Source of the DNA: Tissierellia bacterium | Lineage (GTDB): Bacteria > Bacillota > Clostridia > Tissierellales > Peptoniphilaceae | Direction: 5' to 3' | DNA length: 34,564 nucleotides | Assembly: GCA_030537855.1 (NCBI GenBank) | Contig: JAUNVD010000021.1 | Location: 1 to 34,564 of the forward strand | Part shown: piece after piece, positions 33,280 to 34,564 of the stretch | How positions within the stretch are numbered: position 1 is the first letter of the stretch | Layout: every line of letters begins with the position of its first letter | Notes under the pieces: generated by a model | Seen by the model: only the letters and a program-made list of their open reading frames with translations | Told to the model about the DNA's origin: nothing | Databases searched by the model: none | Position numbers and translations under genes: made by a program

Positions 33280-34386
33280 TTATTCAAAGTAAGTTTTTAA
33301 ATCCTCAGGGTTAAGATCTTTTAAACCCATTTTTTCTAAAGTTCTACCTGTTTCAAAATAATTGGTTTCATTATAGGCAGAGGCCAAAGTAATAACTGCT
33401 TGGACTACAGGAACTTCCAGTCCTGCAAATTTTGCTAATTCATAACATGGTACCAAGAGATAAGGCACATCTTCAGTGATATATCTTGCTTTTGATGAGT
33501 TAGGAGCATTATGAATTTTTCCATGGGTAACGGATTTGCGATTAAAGTCGTATACCGTCTCTTCATTGGTATTGTATAAAAGATTCATCGCTTCCAATTC
33601 TGTTCGAAGTTTATATCCTAAGGCATTTCCTACAGATAATCTTTCTTCGTCCATTCTCTTTGCTGCATTCGCAGTTGCAGTACTACAACAGTCCTTGTAA
33701 TAATTAAATTCTCCATTAAAGTTTTCTAGGATTCCAATATTTACTGTGGTCATCATAGGATGGCCTCCAAAGTTTATATTTTCCAACCCAGCTACAATAG
33801 GATTGTCTAAGATTTCAACGGGAATAGGAATAAAGCTCTCTAAGATTTCTTTAAGCTCATCATTAGCTTTGTTTTTTGGGAAAACACTTAATGATAAGAA
33901 CTCTTTTAGTCCCATGATTCCTACTACACCAGGTTCTGTTAATCGACAGGCCCAAGGAATGGTAATGGCATCCATAAAGGTGATATCTAAGTCTTTTTTG
34001 TCACTTTCTTTAAGAATCTTATTTAATACAAGTCCACCATAGTTTCCTGGCATAAGTAGTATTTTCATACCAGATTTTAAATGTGGAAGCATAGAATCAA
34101 AGAAGATTTCTTGTGCAAAAGAAGGACAAACCATAACAATCATATCACTAAATGCCATAGCTTCTTCTACATTTGTCGTTGCTAAAGAAATATCTTCAAA
34201 TCCAGGCAAAATCATTTTTGCCCCATCTTCCTCATCCTTTGCCTTAATTCCTCCGGCTTTTTGAATAGCTTCAATTTGTGTGGGGAACTGTGGAGAATCA
34301 TAGATACATACCTCATGGCCTAATTTGGCAAAATGATATGCTGCTGTGACGCCTCCATTACCTGCTCCAAATACTGTAAGTTTCAT
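33280..34386 (-). CDS. NAD(P)-dependent opine (octopine/nopaline) dehydrogenase family protein
   Basis: This 368-residue protein has an N-terminal Rossmann domain with the nucleotide motif GAGNGGVTAA (residues 7-16) and the strand VCIYDSP. A helical C-terminal domain follows, with GGHPMMTTVNIGILE, EERLSVGNALGY and RYITEDVPYLLVPCYELA, matching the octopine/nopaline dehydrogenase family. Such enzymes reductively join an amino acid and a 2-oxo acid or act in reverse; the substrate is not predictable here. AGAGAGG precedes the ATG. Only 16 nt separate it from the upstream permease gene, so both are in one operon and the permease may carry its substrate. Confidence 0.88.
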   Translation of the reverse strand: MKLTVFGAGNGGVTAAYHFAKLGHEVCIYDSPQFPTQIEAIQKAGGIKAKDEEDGAKMILPGFEDISLATTNVEEAMAFSDMIVMVCPSFAQEIFFDSMLPHLKSGMKILLMPGNYGGLVLNKILKESDKKDLDITFMDAITIPWACRLTEPGVVGIMGLKEFLSLSVFPKNKANDELKEILESFIPIPVEILDNPIVAGLENINFGGHPMMTTVNIGILENFNGEFNYYKDCCSTATANAAKRMDEERLSVGNALGYKLRTELEAMNLLYNTNEETVYDFNRKSVTHGKIHNAPNSSKARYITEDVPYLLVPCYELAKFAGLEVPVVQAVITLASAYNETNYFETGRTLEKMGLKDLNPEDLKTYFE

Positions 34387-34402
34387 ATTATACCTCTCTT
34401 TC

Positions 34403-34564
34403 TTATATCATCATATTTGCTAACGTTAATACACCAACGGTAATTACAATAATCCCTATAAAAAATGGCATTGCATGTTTGAACCAACGTTGATAAGGGA
34501 CATTTGCTATAGTTAAAGCACCGATTAAAACCGTTTGGGTTGGGGAAATAAAGTTCATAGTTTG
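34403..34564 (-). CDS. C-terminal fragment of a multi-spanning permease (partial at window edge)
   Basis: Fifty-three codons and a stop are visible on the minus strand, running off the window. The fragment is hydrophobic, with NFISPTQTVLIGALTIANVPY, split as NFISPTQTVLIG and ALTIANVPYQRW, and a last membrane helix FFIGIIVITVGVLTLA. The SPTQ and IANVPYQRW pattern recalls the C-terminus of ion-transporter-superfamily carboxylate or amino-acid permeases (YfcC/DcuC-like), but the fragment is too short to be sure. It is the upstream partner of the opine dehydrogenase gene. Confidence 0.6.
   Translation of the reverse strand, partial: QTMNFISPTQTVLIGALTIANVPYQRWFKHAMPFFIGIIVITVGVLTLANMMI

Overview
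The window is low-GC, densely coded DNA from an anaerobic, amino-acid-fermenting Firmicute of the class Clostridia. The evidence is a complete lysine-to-butyrate fermentation operon, a CIRCE-controlled groESL operon, a Rex redox repressor, strong AGGAGG-type ribosome binding sites, frequent TTG starts and many short intrinsic terminators. I cannot name the genus from sequence alone.

Layout. 1-1404 (minus): a CoA-disulfide-reductase-like flavoprotein. 1521-4526 (plus): a tandem duplication in which each unit is a D-Ala-D-Ala carboxypeptidase gene, a tRNA-Arg(CCT) gene and a terminator. 4533-6425 (minus): an ABC-F ATPase. 6611-8881 (plus): rex, an OGG1-type 8-oxoguanine glycosylase and a DUF554 membrane protein. 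8916-10979 (plus): promoter, CIRCE, groES, groEL and terminator. 10980-11707: a long gene-free leader region with a promoter, a lysine riboswitch and a further predicted hairpin. 11708-21676 (plus): kal-kce-atoD-atoA-kdd-kamA-kamB-kamC-kamD-kamE and a terminator. 21813-24017 (plus): an XpaC/TelA pair. 24048-24123 (minus): tRNA-Lys(CTT). 24410-24868: a small lipoprotein whose 5' end looks frameshifted. 25079-25747 (minus): a GntR-family regulator, divergent from aspartate kinase (25979-27298). 27295-30254 (plus): a TPP riboswitch followed by a thiamin-type uptake operon (thiamine-binding protein, permease, binding protein, ATPase). 30364-33193 (plus): an ALDH3-type dehydrogenase, a membrane protein and a lipoprotein. 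33280-34564 (minus): an opine-dehydrogenase-family protein and the 3' end of a permease gene.

How the genes work together. The central operon encodes the pathway L-lysine -> beta-lysine (KamA) -> 3,5-diaminohexanoate (KamDE, with the KamB/KamC reactivation proteins) -> 5-amino-3-oxohexanoate (Kdd) -> acetoacetate + 3-aminobutyryl-CoA (Kce) -> crotonyl-CoA + NH3 (Kal). A CoA transferase (AtoDA) links acetoacetate to butyrate formation. The enzymes that reduce crotonyl-CoA and a lysine permease are not in this window.

The most interesting signal is the leader of this operon. A lysine-class aptamer (about 11339-11472) has its P1 3' strand embedded in the 5' arm of a perfect 15-bp intrinsic terminator (11461-11514). 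P1 formation and terminator formation therefore exclude each other, so lysine binding should allow read-through. This is the layout of a genetic ON switch, the reverse of the usual lysine riboswitch on biosynthetic genes, and it fits induction of lysine catabolism by lysine. The aspartate kinase gene in the same window has no such aptamer in its leader.
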